DNA from: Acetobacter pomorum
Lineage (GTDB): Bacteria; Pseudomonadota; Alphaproteobacteria; Acetobacterales; Acetobacteraceae
Length of the DNA: 47,577 bases
Direction: 5' to 3'
NCBI RefSeq assembly: GCF_002738225.1
Contig: NZ_PEBQ01000178.1
Location: 1-47,577 of the forward strand
Shown: positions 24,604 through 34,110 of the stretch, one piece after another
Layout: every line of letters starts with the position of its first letter
Position numbering within the stretch: position 1 is the first letter of the stretch
Position numbers and translations under genes: made by a program
Notes under the pieces: generated by a model
Seen by the model: the letters and a program-made list of their open reading frames with translations, nothing else
Told to the model about the DNA's origin: nothing
Databases searched by the model: none

Positions 24604-27600
24604 TTACTCGTGTCCGTCAGTATGTATCACTTGGGCATGCGGGTCTGTCCGTTCGCTGATCCGCTTCACCTTGAAAAGCCGAAGCACAACAACAAAGAAT
24701 ACCGGCACAAAATAAACCGCCAGCAATGTTGCTGATGCCATACCGCCCACCACGGCCGTGCCAATGGCAACGCGCGCGGCAGACCCCGCACCAGATGCAA
24801 TAGCCAGCGGAAAAACCCCCACCACAAAGGCAATGGATGTCATCAAAATGGGGCGCAAACGTTCTCGCGCTGCTGTTAAAACAGCGTCTTCCAAAGTTTT
24901 ACCCTGCTCAAAACCCATTTTGGCAAATTCAACAATCAGAATGGCGTTCTTTACCGCCAACCCAACTGTTGTAAGCAGCCCTACCTGGAAATAGACATCG
25001 TTTGCCAACCCCCGCACAAGTGTTGCGATAATTGCACCAATAACCCCCAGAGGAATCACAAGCACAACGGCCAGAGGGATAGCCCAACTTTCGTACAAAG
25101 CCGCCAGACACAACAGAATAACAATCATAGCCAGCACATAGAGTGGGCCTGTAGAAGAACCTGATGCATTCTGTTCAAAAGACAGGCCCGTCCATTCATA
25201 CCCAATCCCTGCGGGCAGTTTTTTCAGAATATTGGTAATTGTTGCCAGCGCCTGCCCAGAACTGTACCCTTCCGCCGGTTGGCCCAAAATTTCAAAAGCG
25301 TTGAAGCTGTTATAGTTTTCAACCTTCTGCGGGCCAGAAATCCAATGGGCACTTACAAAAGCATTCAGCGGCACCAATGTGTTTGTAAAATTGCGGATAT
25401 ACCATTTATCCAGATCCTGCGGCTGCATGCGGGAACTGGCAACACCCTGAATATACACCTGCTTGACACGGTCATTACGTGTAAACTGGTTGACGTAAAT
25501 GGACCCCAACGCCCCCTCAATCGTGGTGTTGATATCATCAATTGTCACACCAAGGGCATTTGCTTTTTCGCGGTCAATATCCAGATGATACTGGCCCGCA
25601 TCTTCCATGCCATTCGGGCGCACGGCCATCAGGCTGGGGTCCTGCGCAGCAAGACCCAGAATCATATTTCTGGCTTCAAGCAGTTTCTGATGCCCTAGAT
25701 GAGCCCGATCTTCCAGTTCCAGGTCAAAGCCTGTTGCGTTACCCAGCTCCAGAACTGCTGGCGGATTAAACGCAAAAATTTGCGCTTTGGGGCTGCCCCA
25801 AAAGTGCATCATAATCCGCATTGCAATGGCCGCAGAAGATTGTGAAGCCTTCGGGCGGACAGACCAGTCTTTCAAACGGATAAAGAACGCACCAGAGTTC
25901 TGGCCCTGCCCGGCAAAGTTAAAGCCGTTTACGGCATAAACAGATTCAACGGAATCTGCTTCTGTCTTGAGAATATAGTCCGCAACATCGTGATTGATCT
26001 CGGCTGTTTTTTCCATGGGGGCATTGGGCGGCATGGTAATCTGCCCAAAAATAAGCCCCTGATCTTCATCCGGTAAAAAGCCACCCGGCACCCGCAGGAA
26101 CAAAACAACCACAACAGCTGTAATAAGAACAAAAGCCCCCATTGCCAGCACAAAATGCCGCAGAAGGTAATTTACACCACCAAGGTATCCTTGCGTCAGC
26201 CTTGCAAAGTGGCGGTTAAACCACCCGGCCAGACCTTTGGTTTTTTCATGCTGACCAGGTTTGAGCATAGTGGCGCACAAAGCAGGTGTCAGCACCATAG
26301 CCACCAACACAGAAAGCCACATGGCCGAAACAATGGTGATGGAGAACTGCCGATAAATAACCCCTACTGACCCAGAAAACGCCGCCATAGGCAGGAACAC
26401 GGCAGACAGCACCAGCACAATGCCAACAAGCGCACCAGAAATTTCATCCATGGAAACACGGGCAGCTTCTCGCGGGGAAAGCTGCTTTTCCGTCATGACA
26501 CGTTCAACGTTTTCCACCACCACAATGGCATCATCCACCAGCAGGCCAACAGCCAGCACCATGGCCAGCATGGTGAGCGTATTGATGGAATAGCCCAACA
26601 GATTCAGCAGCCCGAAAGTACCCAACAGCACAACGGGCACCGCAATGGTGGGAATAAGCGTGGCGCGAAAGTTCTGCAAAAACACCAGCATGACCAGAAA
26701 AACAAGGCCAATGGCTTCCAGCAGTGTTTCAACCACTTCCTCAATGGAAAGTGTAATAAAAGGTTCGGTATCCAGCGGATAAACGGTTTTCAAACCCGGC
26801 GGAAAAAACTGTTCCAGCTCCTGCAACTGGGCCCGTACAGCAGCCTCTGTTGCAATCTGGTTTGCACCCGGCGCTAGTTTGAGCGCCATGCCAGAAGCGG
26901 GCATATTGTTGTAATAGGAATTGGTGTTGTAAGTCTGCGGCCCCAGCTCAACCTTGGCAATATCCTGAATACGCACCTGAGAGCCATCGGGCTGCACCTT
27001 CAGCAGAATTCTTTGAAACTCTTCTGGGGATGTCAGACGTTGCGGACCAATAATGGTGGCATCCAGCCGAATACCCTTGGTGGCTGGCAAGCCGCCAAGC
27101 TCACCAGATGAAAGCTGGATATTCTGGGTCTGAATAGCTGTTTCAACATCTCTTACGGTCAAGCCATAGTTGAACAACTTGGCAGGATCCATCCAGATAC
27201 GCATGGAATATTCGGAACCAAACAGCGTATGGTCCCCAACACCAGAAACACGGCTGAGTGGGTCCGAGATATTAGACGCCACATAATCTGCAATATCACC
27301 ACCATTCATGCTGCCATCGGTGGAAATAAAGGCCACCACAAGCATGAAGTTTTTCACGGCTTTGGTAATACTCAGGCCTTGTGCTGTGACCTCTGTTGGC
27401 AGTTTTGGTTGCGCAAGCTGGAGCTTGTTTTGTACCTGTACCTGCGCAATGTCAGGGTCCGTTCCCTGCGCAAAGGTCAGATCAATTTCCATCTGACCCG
27501 AGGCATAGGATTGTGCCGAGATATACTCCAGATGATCCAGCCCGAACATCTGCTGCAAAATCGGGCGCACAACGGTATCATTCACCGTATCAGCCGAGGC

Positions 27601-27759
27601 ACCCGGATACGTGACACTGATAGCAATTTGTGGTGGCGCAATGCTGGGATACTGGGAAATAGGCAGCCGAAAAATGGACAGCCCCCCAACCAGCATGATG
27701 ATAAGACTGATCACCCACGCAAAAATTGGCCGATCAATAAAAAAACGTGAAAGGCTCAT
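24604..27759 (-). CDS. RND multidrug efflux permease, AcrB/MexB (HAE1) family (1051 aa)
   Basis: Proton-driven inner-membrane pump. The N-terminus MSLSRFFIDRPIFAWVISLIIMLVGG and IFRLPISQYPSIAPPQI is the standard HAE1 start. The proton-relay pair Asp-Asp is present in VGLLVDDAIVVVENVERV (TM4). The periplasmic porter and funnel domains occupy the two long loops, and the length matches AcrB. It is the second gene between adaptor and outer-membrane factor. Substrates (solvents, acids, drugs) cannot be read from the sequence. Confidence 0.95.
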   Translation of the reverse strand: MSLSRFFIDRPIFAWVISLIIMLVGGLSIFRLPISQYPSIAPPQIAISVTYPGASADTVNDTVVRPILQQMFGLDHLEYISAQSYASGQMEIDLTFAQGTDPDIAQVQVQNKLQLAQPKLPTEVTAQGLSITKAVKNFMLVVAFISTDGSMNGGDIADYVASNISDPLSRVSGVGDHTLFGSEYSMRIWMDPAKLFNYGLTVRDVETAIQTQNIQLSSGELGGLPATKGIRLDATIIGPQRLTSPEEFQRILLKVQPDGSQVRIQDIAKVELGPQTYNTNSYYNNMPASGMALKLAPGANQIATEAAVRAQLQELEQFFPPGLKTVYPLDTEPFITLSIEEVVETLLEAIGLVFLVMLVFLQNFRATLIPTIAVPVVLLGTFGLLNLLGYSINTLTMLAMVLAVGLLVDDAIVVVENVERVMTEKQLSPREAARVSMDEISGALVGIVLVLSAVFLPMAAFSGSVGVIYRQFSITIVSAMWLSVLVAMVLTPALCATMLKPGQHEKTKGLAGWFNRHFARLTQGYLGGVNYLLRHFVLAMGAFVLITAVVVVLFLRVPGGFLPDEDQGLIFGQITMPPNAPMEKTAEINHDVADYILKTEADSVESVYAVNGFNFAGQGQNSGAFFIRLKDWSVRPKASQSSAAIAMRIMMHFWGSPKAQIFAFNPPAVLELGNATGFDLELEDRAHLGHQKLLEARNMILGLAAQDPSLMAVRPNGMEDAGQYHLDIDREKANALGVTIDDINTTIEGALGSIYVNQFTRNDRVKQVYIQGVASSRMQPQDLDKWYIRNFTNTLVPLNAFVSAHWISGPQKVENYNSFNAFEILGQPAEGYSSGQALATITNILKKLPAGIGYEWTGLSFEQNASGSSTGPLYVLAMIVILLCLAALYESWAIPLAVVLVIPLGVIGAIIATLVRGLANDVYFQVGLLTTVGLAVKNAILIVEFAKMGFEQGKTLEDAVLTAARERLRPILMTSIAFVVGVFPLAIASGAGSAARVAIGTAVVGGMASATLLAVYFVPVFFVVVLRLFKVKRISERTDPHAQVIHTDGHE

Positions 27760-27764
27760 GCTGG

Positions 27765-28955
27765 TTACTGGCTCTTTTGAGAGTTCTGATCTACGGGGCT
27801 AGTCGCACTGGCTGCGGGTTGTGAGGCCTCTTCATGCGGATCCACCTTGGCGCCGGGCGCAATTTTTTGCAGCCCTTCCACAACAATGCGTTCGCCTTCC
27901 TTCAGCCCGGATGTCACAATCCAACTGCTGCCAACGGTTTGCCCGGTCGTGATCTGGCGCAGATCAACCGTGTTATCGGGTTTCACCACCCACACCTGCG
28001 GATCACCATGTGTGTTCCGTGTTACGGCATCCTGCGGCACGACAAGAGCTGCGGGGTCCACACCTTCATCCAACTGGGCATGCACATACATACCGGGTAG
28101 CAGCAACTTATCCGGATTGGGCATGATGGCACGTACAATAACGGTGGATGTGGCCGTATCCACATTCACTTCAGAAAGTGCCATCTGGCCTGTATGTTCA
28201 TATACAGATCCATCTTCCAATGTCACTTTTACCGGAACCTTGCCATCTTCCTGCCGTTGAATACGTCCATCTGCCAGTTCTCGCTTCAGGCGTAGCAGCG
28301 TGATGGCGGGCAAATTGACGTCAACATAAATAGGGTCCAGCCGCGTAATGATGGCCGTATTGTCTGTCTGGTTTGCTGTAACCAATGCGCCAACGGTTAT
28401 CAGCGTACGGCTGATACGGCCGGAAATAGGCGCATACATTTTTGTATAGCCCAGATTCACCTGGGCGCTTTCCACCTGCCCCTGTGCGTTCAGAATACGC
28501 CCCTGGGCTTCCTTTTCTGCGGCCAGGGCATCATCATAATCCTGCTGGCTCACCGCATGGGATTGTACAAGACCGCGATAACGGTTTAATTTGGCGCGTG
28601 CTGTTACCTCGGCTGCCTGTGCTTCAGCCAACTGCCCGCGCGCTGTATCATACACCGCTTTATACCGTGAAGGATCTATCTGATAGAGTTGTTGGCCCGC
28701 AACAACATCTGCGCCTTCACGGAACAATCGTTTTTCAATAACACCCGTAACCTGAGGGCGAACTTGTGCAATTTCAAAGGCATCCGTACGACCGGGAAGA
28801 GATGTATGCACCGCAACAGACTGCTTTTTCATAACCTGAATCTGCACGCTCTGCGGTGGCATTTCAGGGGTTGATGCCTTTTGATCACACCCTGACAATC
28901 CTATAAGCATCCCCACAACAGCAGCATGGGTTAAACCTCTGACTTCCCGCTTCAT
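27765..28955 (-). CDS. RND efflux periplasmic adaptor, AcrA/MexA family (396 aa)
   Basis: Lipoprotein signal with LSGC (Cys23), then the membrane-fusion layout. The barrel-sandwich half is PGRTDAFEIAQVRPQVTGVIEKRLFREGADVVAGQQLYQIDP. An alpha-hairpin follows (about 95-165), then the second lipoyl half GYTKMYAPISGRIS. The C-terminal LKEGERIVVEGLQKIAPGAKV is typical. A Ser/Gln-rich tail ends the protein. First gene of the operon; only 5 bp before the pump gene. No regulator gene is adjacent. Confidence 0.94.
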   Translation of the reverse strand: MKREVRGLTHAAVVGMLIGLSGCDQKASTPEMPPQSVQIQVMKKQSVAVHTSLPGRTDAFEIAQVRPQVTGVIEKRLFREGADVVAGQQLYQIDPSRYKAVYDTARGQLAEAQAAEVTARAKLNRYRGLVQSHAVSQQDYDDALAAEKEAQGRILNAQGQVESAQVNLGYTKMYAPISGRISRTLITVGALVTANQTDNTAIITRLDPIYVDVNLPAITLLRLKRELADGRIQRQEDGKVPVKVTLEDGSVYEHTGQMALSEVNVDTATSTVIVRAIMPNPDKLLLPGMYVHAQLDEGVDPAALVVPQDAVTRNTHGDPQVWVVKPDNTVDLRQITTGQTVGSSWIVTSGLKEGERIVVEGLQKIAPGAKVDPHEEASQPAASATSPVDQNSQKSQ

Positions 28956-29532
28956 ATGGGAATCCTTTTAAGAAATTTTAAAATAATCGTTGCTCCAACC
29001 TCTACAGATACTGTTTTAAATTAACATCTTGCTCACCCTGCACGCGCAAAAAACCACATATTTCATCCGCACAATGTCAGCCCTTCAGGATACAACCAGG
29101 AACTGCCTATACAAGATCATTTTGGTCCTGTTTCTTGCATAAACCTTCGGCTTGTCAAACACTATATTCATATCTGGTTTGCCTAGAACGCAACAATCCT
29201 ACCGGGTACAGCGACTCTCGGCATAGCAGTCTGGATCTGATTGTGTCATGATCACTTTTTTGTGATAATATGCTGTGTAGTGTATTACACACAAGCCTTT
29301 AAGCGTATATTTCTAATTTTAAATTAAATATTCTTTTATATTTCTATATTATACTGATTTATATTACATAAATACATTATAGATGCAATTATTCTTAATG
29401 TGTTTAAATATATAATAAAAAAACTTCAGCCATCCACACAGATAAAGGATCTATCTATCCCTTTTACTTGATACTGGAGACTGCACATTTATATAAATTT
29501 TCAGCACAGTCATGCTTGATCATATAACGGCT
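28956..29532. other. Long AT-rich gap upstream of the efflux operon
   Basis: No gene. It should hold the efflux promoter. Perfect dyads TGTGTA/TACACA (29274-29291) and ATCAC/GTGAT (29251-29266) lie close together and may bind regulators. The part 29310-29440 is extremely AT-rich. Confidence 0.45.
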
Positions 29533-29565
29533 ACATGGCGCTCACATAAAATGCCAGCGCCATGT
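29533..29565 (-). terminator. Hairpin downstream of the sulfate-binding protein gene
   Basis: ACATGGCGCT and AGCGCCATGT (10 bp, perfect) enclose a 13-nt loop about 30 bp after the stop at 29596. There is no T-run, so the structure may act as a rho-dependent or RNA-end-stabilising signal. Confidence 0.6.
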
Positions 29566-29595
29566 GTACTCTCATACATTTTTGCAATTCATGAC

Positions 29596-30630
29596 TTATC
29601 TGTAAAGGCTGTCAAAAATTCCTCCATTGGAGAAATGGTCTTTCTGCAACTTTGTCCAACCACCAAGACTTGCAACATCAAACGTCTCTACCTTTGGAAA
29701 AACCTGCCCATACTCTGATAATACAGCTGGATCTACCGGGCGAAAATAATGCTTGGCTCCTATTTTCTGGCCTTCTGGACTAAACAAAAACTCCAGATAT
29801 GCTTTGGCAACAGCCTCTGTGCCATGCGCCTTTACATTTTTATCCACCAAAGAAACAGGTGGTTCTGCAAGAATGGTTTGTGAGGGCACAACAATATCAA
29901 ACTTGTCTGGCCCAATATCACGGGCAGCCATCAAAGCTTCATCTTCCCATGCCAGTAATACATCCCCCAGATTACGCTGCACAAAACTGTTTGTTGCGCC
30001 CCGCGCTCCGGTATCCAAAACAGGAACATGCTTAAACAAACTTTTCAGATAGTTTTTTGCAGCATCTTCCGAACCACTGTTTTGATGCAAAGCCCAGCCC
30101 CACGCGGCCAGATAATTCCAGCGTGCACCGCCTGATGTTTTGGGGTTAGGCGTAATAACCTGCACGCCATCACGCACCAAATCTGACCAATCTTTAATAT
30201 TTTTTGGGTTTCCCTTGCGCACAAGAAAAACAATTGTGCTTGTATAAGGCGTAGAATTATGCGGCAAACGCGTTTGCCAATCTGGCGCAATCAAACCTTT
30301 CTGAGCCAGCAAATCAATATCGTAAGCCAAGCCCAGTGTCACCACATCTGCAGGTACACCTTCCAGAACAGAACGAGCCTGCGCGCCAGACCCACCATGT
30401 GCTGTTTTTACCGTAACACTGTCTTCTGGGTGTGCCTTATGCCACGTATCTGCAAAAGCCTTGTCTACTTCAGCATAAAGTTCACGCGTGGGATCATAAG
30501 AAACATTCAGCAGATTGAGAGAAGCAGCCTGTGCCTGCTTTATATGCCCACCCAACAAGACTCCTCCCCCCAGAGCAGCAGCTCCAACAAGCAGGCGACG
30601 GCGAGACAAAGAAAAGGTTTTATTTTTCAT
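29596..30630 (-). CDS. sbp: Sulfate/thiosulfate ABC transporter substrate-binding protein (344 aa)
   Basis: Periplasmic binding protein that delivers sulfate or thiosulfate to CysTWA. ATG 30630 gives MKNKTFSLSRRRLLVGAAALGGG, a long basic, Tat-like signal ending near QAQA-A. A start at 30729 would place the signal too far inside and overlap the porin. Family motifs: NVSYDPTRELYAEVDKAF, PADVVTLGLAYDID, PKTSGGARWNYLAAWGWAL and DVLLAWEDEAL. It lies 25 bp downstream of the porin gene, and cysTWA lie divergently about 2.6 kb away. Confidence 0.93.
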   Translation of the reverse strand: MKNKTFSLSRRRLLVGAAALGGGVLLGGHIKQAQAASLNLLNVSYDPTRELYAEVDKAFADTWHKAHPEDSVTVKTAHGGSGAQARSVLEGVPADVVTLGLAYDIDLLAQKGLIAPDWQTRLPHNSTPYTSTIVFLVRKGNPKNIKDWSDLVRDGVQVITPNPKTSGGARWNYLAAWGWALHQNSGSEDAAKNYLKSLFKHVPVLDTGARGATNSFVQRNLGDVLLAWEDEALMAARDIGPDKFDIVVPSQTILAEPPVSLVDKNVKAHGTEAVAKAYLEFLFSPEGQKIGAKHYFRPVDPAVLSEYGQVFPKVETFDVASLGGWTKLQKDHFSNGGIFDSLYR

Positions 30631-30655
30631 GATTATGAGACCTTTAAAGCAGTTT

Positions 30656-32323
30656 TTAGAATGCAGCCTGCACACGGCCAACAACCGCATTTCCATCACG
30701 CCCAAACAGATTAACACCCCCAGATACACCCTTGGAGCGCGTGACTATAAAGTGTGCGTAATCCAACATTACCTTGATATGCCGGTTAGGATACCAATTG
30801 AACCCACCTTGCCAGACAGTCTGCTGGTTTCCGTTAACACCTTCTCCACCCTGATTTTCCGTGCCGTACAAATCTGTCACACTCCAGCGTCCACTCACTT
30901 CTAACGCACCCCAGTGTCCCGTTGCCGGATCAAAATCATACGTTACGCCAGGTGTAGTAAAGGCTGCCGTTTTTTCACTATAAACTCTAGGAGTTCCTAA
31001 AAGAGTATAGTTAGCCGCCACGTACCAACCATCAAACCCAAGGGAAGGCAGATGCACGGTTTGCGCCTGATGATCACGCTGCACGCCAATATGATAGTAT
31101 TCACCCTTCAACAAAAAACGTTTCCAACGTAGCGCCAACTGTGGACCAGCCGCCCAAATTTGTGCAACATCCGTCAATGCGCCAGATGTTAGCAGGCTGG
31201 TTTCTCCCAAAGGAACTTCCATATTGTCTGATAATTTTAGCTGTCGTCCACTACTGTTTTCATTAACCTTGAATACGGATGTTGCACCTGCACCCACATG
31301 TACATCAATATCTTTTGAAACATATGGCCGCCCCGCAGCCCGCACAACAGCACCGGTCTGACTATCAACGATAGTTGTATCCTTGGACCGATCCCCAAAC
31401 TTCTGACCCGTAAAATATCCTGCAACAAGCCAGCGTTTTTCGTAATGTTCACCACCAATACTAAAGCGCGCCACACCACCGGCAAGATTACGCACCAGAT
31501 CCACAATGGTCGGGCGTTCCAGAAATTCGAAAGCGCCTGAACGTTCCGCACTTTCTTCTTCCATACGCGGCTGAAAATACCCAACTGTCAGCGTTGTGTT
31601 TCGCAAACCTGTGTAGTTCAGATTTGCTTCAAACAAGCCCACTGTACCATCCACACTGCTGGATCCAAAATCTGGCGTGACGTTAACGACCCAATCCTTA
31701 TATCTCCATGAAAGATAAAGACGCAGACGGCGTGCATTTTGCGTTAATGAATTAAAATTACCTTTGGTTTCTCCATTACGTGGAGACATTCCAAAAAATC
31801 CGCCAACATCTTCCTGCGCCAGCAAACCGATAGAAAAAGCATATGCTTTATCATCTGAGGCAATGGTCGGCCGACCTTTTGGAAAGCCGACCTGAATCCC
31901 GCCAATATGAACGGTTTCTTCCTTAGCCGAAGCGGCCTTGAATTCTGCCCATGATGCGACCGGACCTTCTGGCAGGGCAATATGCCCTTCCGCACCCATG
32001 CGCGGACCATGCTGCACAGGGTGTGAAGGTTCTTCTGCAAACACAGGTTGCGGCTCTTCCGGCCCGGCTGCAACAAGGTGTGGATGTGCAGCATGAGAGG
32101 CCACTTTGGCATTTTTGCCATTACTTTGTGCAACATGCTCATACCGTGCAACGCGCATTTGCAAACGGTGGATTTCACCTTGCATGTCACGGCGCATCAT
32201 GGCCATTTCACGCCGCAAGGCCGCAACCTCAGCTTCCGATGTTTCTGCATGTAATACACATGGAAAAAACAGACCCGATATGGCTGTTGTCAGCAAAAAA
32301 CCAGAGCGAACGGAACCTGTCAT
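30656..32323 (-). CDS. OprO/OprP-like outer-membrane porin (555 aa)
   Basis: Anion-type porin. Signal peptide to LHA-ET (about residue 26), then a short coiled-coil segment (EVAALRREMAMMRRDMQGEIHRLQMRV). A His/Pro-rich linker follows, then the Porin O/P barrel (AFSIGLLAQEDVGGFF, RRLRLYLSWRYKDWVVNVTPDFG). It ends in the aromatic VGRVQAAF expected of barrel proteins. It is co-directional with the sulfate-binding gene, so uptake of sulfate or sulfonates/sulfate esters across the outer membrane is the likely role; phosphate is the known substrate of the original family. Confidence 0.88.
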   Translation of the reverse strand: MTGSVRSGFLLTTAISGLFFPCVLHAETSEAEVAALRREMAMMRRDMQGEIHRLQMRVARYEHVAQSNGKNAKVASHAAHPHLVAAGPEEPQPVFAEEPSHPVQHGPRMGAEGHIALPEGPVASWAEFKAASAKEETVHIGGIQVGFPKGRPTIASDDKAYAFSIGLLAQEDVGGFFGMSPRNGETKGNFNSLTQNARRLRLYLSWRYKDWVVNVTPDFGSSSVDGTVGLFEANLNYTGLRNTTLTVGYFQPRMEEESAERSGAFEFLERPTIVDLVRNLAGGVARFSIGGEHYEKRWLVAGYFTGQKFGDRSKDTTIVDSQTGAVVRAAGRPYVSKDIDVHVGAGATSVFKVNENSSGRQLKLSDNMEVPLGETSLLTSGALTDVAQIWAAGPQLALRWKRFLLKGEYYHIGVQRDHQAQTVHLPSLGFDGWYVAANYTLLGTPRVYSEKTAAFTTPGVTYDFDPATGHWGALEVSGRWSVTDLYGTENQGGEGVNGNQQTVWQGGFNWYPNRHIKVMLDYAHFIVTRSKGVSGGVNLFGRDGNAVVGRVQAAF

Positions 32324-32438
32324 TAAACGCCCCCAACAACCTCCATGGTTGTTTTTAACCCATATGAAAAAATACTTATGATTTTATTTGAACACACGTT
32401 CACGTATATTGTTTCGACCTGAGAACCATTAACTTGCT

Positions 32439-32483
32439 GTAACCCTCTGGGTTAAAATTCAAAATTTTTCCCAGAAAGGTTAC
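32439..32483. promoter_or_regulatory. Long imperfect hairpin between the 61-aa gene and the porin
   Basis: GTAACC-C-TCTGGG (32439-32451) pairs with CCCAGA-AA-GGTTAC (32470-32483), a two-part stem with a small bulge and an AT-rich loop. On the plus strand it is followed by TTTTTAT, so that side looks like an intrinsic terminator. On the minus strand it lies in the porin gene's leader. Its role (attenuator, antisense end or 3' end of the 61-aa transcript) is open. Confidence 0.55.
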
Positions 32484-32539
32484 TTTTTATAAGCAAGGAA
32501 CAGATCATTCAGGCCGATTTTCAATATCGAAACCTCACC

Positions 32540-32725
32540 CTAATGGCCCCGCCGAAACACATATGCAACTGACACTACCGGGTCATCTGTCTGCGCAAAC
32601 TTACTGTTGTGCAAAGACTTTACACTTTCATGCGCAGCATAAAAACGACGTGTGGATCGATCCGCTTCCAAGATAATAGTACCCAGAAAAGTACCATTTA
32701 CTTCAATAATTTGAGATTCCAGCAT
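32540..32725 (-). CDS. Small unknown protein of the sulfur locus (61 aa)
   Basis: ATG 32725 with CCAGAGG about 8 bp upstream is preferred; an upstream start at 32767 has no RBS. The protein (MLESQIIEVNGTFLGTIILEAD... ending VSVAYVFRRGH) looks like a small beta-rich soluble protein without a signal peptide. It is encoded ahead of the porin and binding-protein genes, on the same strand, with about 215 bp of leader between. I do not recognise the family. Confidence 0.55.
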   Translation of the reverse strand: MLESQIIEVNGTFLGTIILEADRSTRRFYAAHESVKSLHNSKFAQTDDPVVSVAYVFRRGH

Positions 32726-33270
32726 GTTGATGCCTCTGGATAAATATAACATCCAGCCGGCAACCAAAGCATCCGGCCAGATCAGAAAGAGAAAACAGGC
32801 GTATGTTCACCCATCGTGGATGAACAACATCGAATGGCCCTACACATTCGTAAACAAACCGGATACATGCGCATCACCTTTGTGATTCTGCTGCGTTGTT
32901 ACGAGATGACATTATGAGGAAACACACAACTGCGCAACAATAAACCATTATGATTTGTTGTTTTTTTTAACAACGAAAAACAACGTATGTTATTTTTATG
33001 ATTGTTATCAATAAGTTATTAAAAAACCTGCCTCAGAAATCTTTTCTGAAACACCAAAAAAATTGCGCGAATCACTCAAAAATTTTTTAGCACGTATCTT
33101 TTTCGTATTTTGTTATTTCTCGCGGTAGGATATGTTTTAATAATCACAGCATAGGGAAAATTCAGAAGACCCAGCATGGTTTGACCAACAGAGTATGCCG
33201 CATGGCATATTCCATTTTCAAAACAAATTATGCTTACAGCATGCCTCCCGATGGATTTATCTGCTTGCCC
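32726..33270. promoter_or_regulatory. Divergent control region of the sulfur locus
   Basis: About 500 bp, very AT-rich, without a gene. Perfect dyads GTTGTT/AACAAC (32957-32974) and TCAGAAA/TTTCTGA (33033-33049) are visible. These are candidates for sulfur-regulator sites controlling both transcription units. The minus-strand frame at 33076-33291 has no RBS and is not supported. Confidence 0.4.
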
Positions 33271-34110
33271 ATGTCCTTTCTGCGCCGTCATACCCTGCCC
33301 GGCTTTCCGCTTACCTTTGGTATCACGCTTTTATGGGTAGGATTGCTGGTTGTTTTACCCCTTATTGCTCTTGTTGTGCGCCCCTGGCAGGATGGCACAG
33401 CTACTATATTGCAAACTTTGCATGATACACGCGTCCTTGCGGCTTTTCGTGTCAGCTTCAGTTGTGCACTTTGTGCCGCTTTGCTTGATCTTCCTTTGGG
33501 TATTCTGCTGGCATGGACATTGGTCCGCCTTCAGCCGCCGGGTTACAGGATTATCACTGCTTGCATTGATCTGCCTTTTGCCATTCCCACGGCTGTCACT
33601 GGCATTACCCTTGCTACGTTATATGGCCCCAACGGTTGGATGGGAAAGCTGCTGGCACATGCAGGTTTGCAGATTGCCTTTACACCAGCCGGGATTGTAA
33701 TTGCCCTGATGTTTGTAGGCCTGCCATTTCTGGTACGCACAATTGAGCCTGTTTTACAAAACTTTCCTTCAGAAGTGGAGGAAGCGGCTTTTCTTCTTGG
33801 TGCAACGCCTTTTCAGAAATTTTACCGGGTTATTCTTCCGGCCATTCTGCCGGCAACATTAAGTGGTTTTGGCCTGGCTTTTGCCCGCTGCATTGGAGAA
33901 TACGGGTCTGTTATCTTTATTGCTGGCAACCAACCTTTTCGGAGTGAAATTGCGCCGTTGCTGATCGTTATGCGCTTGCAGGAGTTTGACTATTCCGGCG
34001 CCACCACCATTGCAGTGCTGCTGTTGCTTACTGCACTTATTTGCCTTGCTGGCGTAAGCTTTTTGCGCCTGCGCCTTTCACGCGGGTTGATTATGGAAGA
34101 AGTGAAATGA
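33271..34110 (+). CDS. cysT: Sulfate/thiosulfate ABC transporter permease CysT
   Basis: Inner-membrane permease with about six helices. GFPLTFGITLLWVGLLVVLPLIALV is the first helix of CysT, and the ABC-permease EAA loop is visible as EVEEAAFLLGATPFQKFYRVILPAILPA. The C-terminal half FGLAFARCIGEYGSVIFIAGN is CysT/CysW-typical. The start is uncertain: 33271 gives MSFLRRH; 33241 and 33202 are alternatives, none with a clear RBS. Its stop overlaps the cysW start (ATGA), so translation is coupled. Confidence 0.93.
   Translation: MSFLRRHTLPGFPLTFGITLLWVGLLVVLPLIALVVRPWQDGTATILQTLHDTRVLAAFRVSFSCALCAALLDLPLGILLAWTLVRLQPPGYRIITACIDLPFAIPTAVTGITLATLYGPNGWMGKLLAHAGLQIAFTPAGIVIALMFVGLPFLVRTIEPVLQNFPSEVEEAAFLLGATPFQKFYRVILPAILPATLSGFGLAFARCIGEYGSVIFIAGNQPFRSEIAPLLIVMRLQEFDYSGATTIAVLLLLTALICLAGVSFLRLRLSRGLIMEEVK

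Noticed and set aside
32326..32540. SAM-II-type riboswitch before the porin
   Set aside because: There is a stem and an A-rich loop, but the conserved SAM-II pseudoknot elements are not convincingly present.
33076..33291. Minus-strand 71-residue open frame upstream of cysT
   Set aside because: It has no RBS, antiparallel to the cysT start and AT-rich dyads; it is probably regulatory DNA.
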